Of a DNA stretch of 32,475 nt, positions 28,087 to 32,475 are shown in pieces (position 1 is the first letter of the stretch; the number at the start of each line of letters is the position of its first letter). The notes under the pieces were generated by a model that ran no database searches, was not told where the DNA came from, and saw only the letters and a program-made list of their open reading frames with translations. Made by a program: the position numbers and the translations under genes. Source of the DNA: Bradyrhizobium sp. (lineage in GTDB: Bacteria > Pseudomonadota > Alphaproteobacteria > Rhizobiales > Xanthobacteraceae). The stretch covers positions 1 to 32,475 of the forward strand of contig JAGXAF010000012.1 in NCBI GenBank assembly GCA_018971675.1, written 5' to 3'.

Positions 28087-29366
28087 CAATAAGTCTCGAG
28101 ATGCAGTCGTCCCGCGCGCTTGAGCGCGGCACCGACGAGGTCCCAGTTCAGTCCCGCGGCTTCGGCGATCTCGCGCAGCGTGAGCACGACGCCTTCTTCC
28201 ATCGCCTTGAGGCCGCAGACATAGAAATAGGCGTGCGGATCGGTCAGCAGCGGTGCGAGGTCGGCGCTGCGCTCGCGCATCAGGTCCTGCACGTAGCGCC
28301 TGGGCTGGCCGGGCGTGCGGCTGAAGGCGAAATGGATGTCGATGAAGTCCCTGGGCAGGTTCTGCAGCGGACCGAAATACGGCAGTTCCTGCTGCGTGCG
28401 GGCGCCGAAGAACAGCAGCAGCTTGCCGCCCTCGAACTTGCCCGAGGCGCGCAGCCGGCGCCGCCATTCGGTCATCGCGCGCATCGGCGCGCTGCCGGTG
28501 CCGGTGCAGATCATCACGATATGGCTCTTCGGGTGGTTGGGCATCAGGAAGCTGGTGCCGAAGGGCCCGATCACCTGCACCTTCTCGCCCACCTTCAGGT
28601 CGCACAGGTAGTTGCTGGCGACGCCGCGCACGGGGCGGCCCTGGTGGTCCTCGAGCACGCGCTTGATCGTCAGCGAGACATTGTTGTAGCCCGGGCGCTC
28701 GCCGTTGCGCGGGCTGGCGATCGAATACTGGCGCGCATGGTGCGGCCGGCCCGCGGCATCGGCGCCGGGCGGGACGATGCCGATCGACTGGCCCTCGAGC
28801 ACCGGGAACGGCATCGCGCCGAAGTCGAGCACGAGGTGGTGGGTGTCGTACTCATGCCCGACCTCGGTCACCCGGACATTGCCGACCACGGTCGCGGTGA
28901 TCGACTTCTCGGCTGCCCTGGGGCCGTAGAGGTTGGTGTAGGCATGCGCCGCCGACCAGGGTGGCAGCTTCGCGTTGTAGCGCCCGCTGTCGAATCCGGC
29001 CTGCCCGGCCGGGTCGGTCGCGACCGCCGGCGCCGCCACCGGCGCCGACTCGACGTCGGCCACGGCGCCGGCCTCGGCCAGCTGCGTCGGCGTCAGCTCG
29101 GCCGGCAGCATGTCCCACAGCAGCTGGGCCTCGACGCTGTAGGCCTGCCGGCGCGGCATGCGGCGGTAGTTGTCGATGCTGCCGGTGGGGCAGGGCGAAA
29201 TGCAGTCGTTGCACCAATTGCATTTCGCCGCATCGACGACGTAATTGCGCGCGTCGTGCGTGATCGCGCCCGTCGGGCACATCGTCTCGCAGGTGTTGCA
29301 GCGGATGCAGATCTCGGGGTCGATCAAATGCTGCCGGATGAGCTCCGAAGCGACGCTTGCGTCCAT
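28086..29366 (-). CDS. boxA: Benzoyl-CoA 2,3-epoxidase reductase component BoxA
   Basis: Two 4Fe-4S ferredoxin motifs [12 protein letters not shown] and [12 protein letters not shown] followed by an FNR-type flavoprotein reductase ([26 protein letters not shown]); adjacent to boxB and boxC. Confidence 0.95.
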   Translation of the reverse strand: MDASVASELIRQHLIDPEICIRCNTCETMCPTGAITHDARNYVVDAAKCNWCNDCISPCPTGSIDNYRRMPRRQAYSVEAQLLWDMLPAELTPTQLAEAGAVADVESAPVAAPAVATDPAGQAGFDSGRYNAKLPPWSAAHAYTNLYGPRAAEKSITATVVGNVRVTEVGHEYDTHHLVLDFGAMPFPVLEGQSIGIVPPGADAAGRPHHARQYSIASPRNGERPGYNNVSLTIKRVLEDHQGRPVRGVASNYLCDLKVGEKVQVIGPFGTSFLMPNHPKSHIVMICTGTGSAPMRAMTEWRRRLRASGKFEGGKLLLFFGARTQQELPYFGPLQNLPRDFIDIHFAFSRTPGQPRRYVQDLMRERSADLAPLLTDPHAYFYVCGLKAMEEGVVLTLREIAEAAGLNWDLVGAALKRAGRLHLETY

Positions 29367-29371
29367 GGCCT

Positions 29372-30799
<1,428 letters not shown>

Positions 30800-30825
30800 T
30801 GGGCTGTGCTCCAGGAGGTGTTTGC

Positions 30826-32475
<1,650 letters not shown>

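Noticed and set aside
27304-28132. N-terminal extension of the 796-aa minus ORF beyond the HADH start
   Set aside because: The extension is an out-of-frame reading of the upstream enoyl-CoA hydratase; the true start is ATG at 27304.

Overview
The window reads as two compositionally different halves joined inside one gene. Bases 1 to about 15,850 look alphaproteobacterial (Bradyrhizobium/Rhodopseudomonas-like; my inference). They carry a HigA-type antitoxin tail, a SulP-STAS-cNMP transporter, an SDR, an IS5-type transposase remnant, a methanethiol S-methyltransferase (MddA-like), a TPP-dependent decarboxylase/ALS-like enzyme, an L,D-transpeptidase, a DUF2927-like protein, an isovaleryl-CoA-dehydrogenase-like ACAD, a CYP153-like P450, a second ACAD, a class III CoA-transferase and the start of a MaoC/FAS1-like hydratase. 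From about 15,850 to the end the DNA is near-saturated in GC3 and looks like Burkholderiales. It carries the end of the hydratase, a second class III CoA-transferase, a CitE-like lyase, a fumarase/adenylosuccinate-lyase superfamily enzyme, LysR, ArsR + AHSA1, a YCII/DGPF + ECF42-like sigma pair, and a near-complete aerobic benzoyl-CoA (box) operon with its beta-oxidation-like lower pathway. The most important observation is the putative hybrid hydratase flanked by two homologous CoA-transferases. It is either a recombination/HGT scar or a chimeric contig, and this must be resolved before the window is treated as one locus. If the gene set is real, the CoA-transferase/hydratase/CitE/lyase module suggests a C4-C5 dicarboxylate-CoA catabolic pathway of undetermined substrate. 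No tRNA, rRNA or CRISPR array was recognised.
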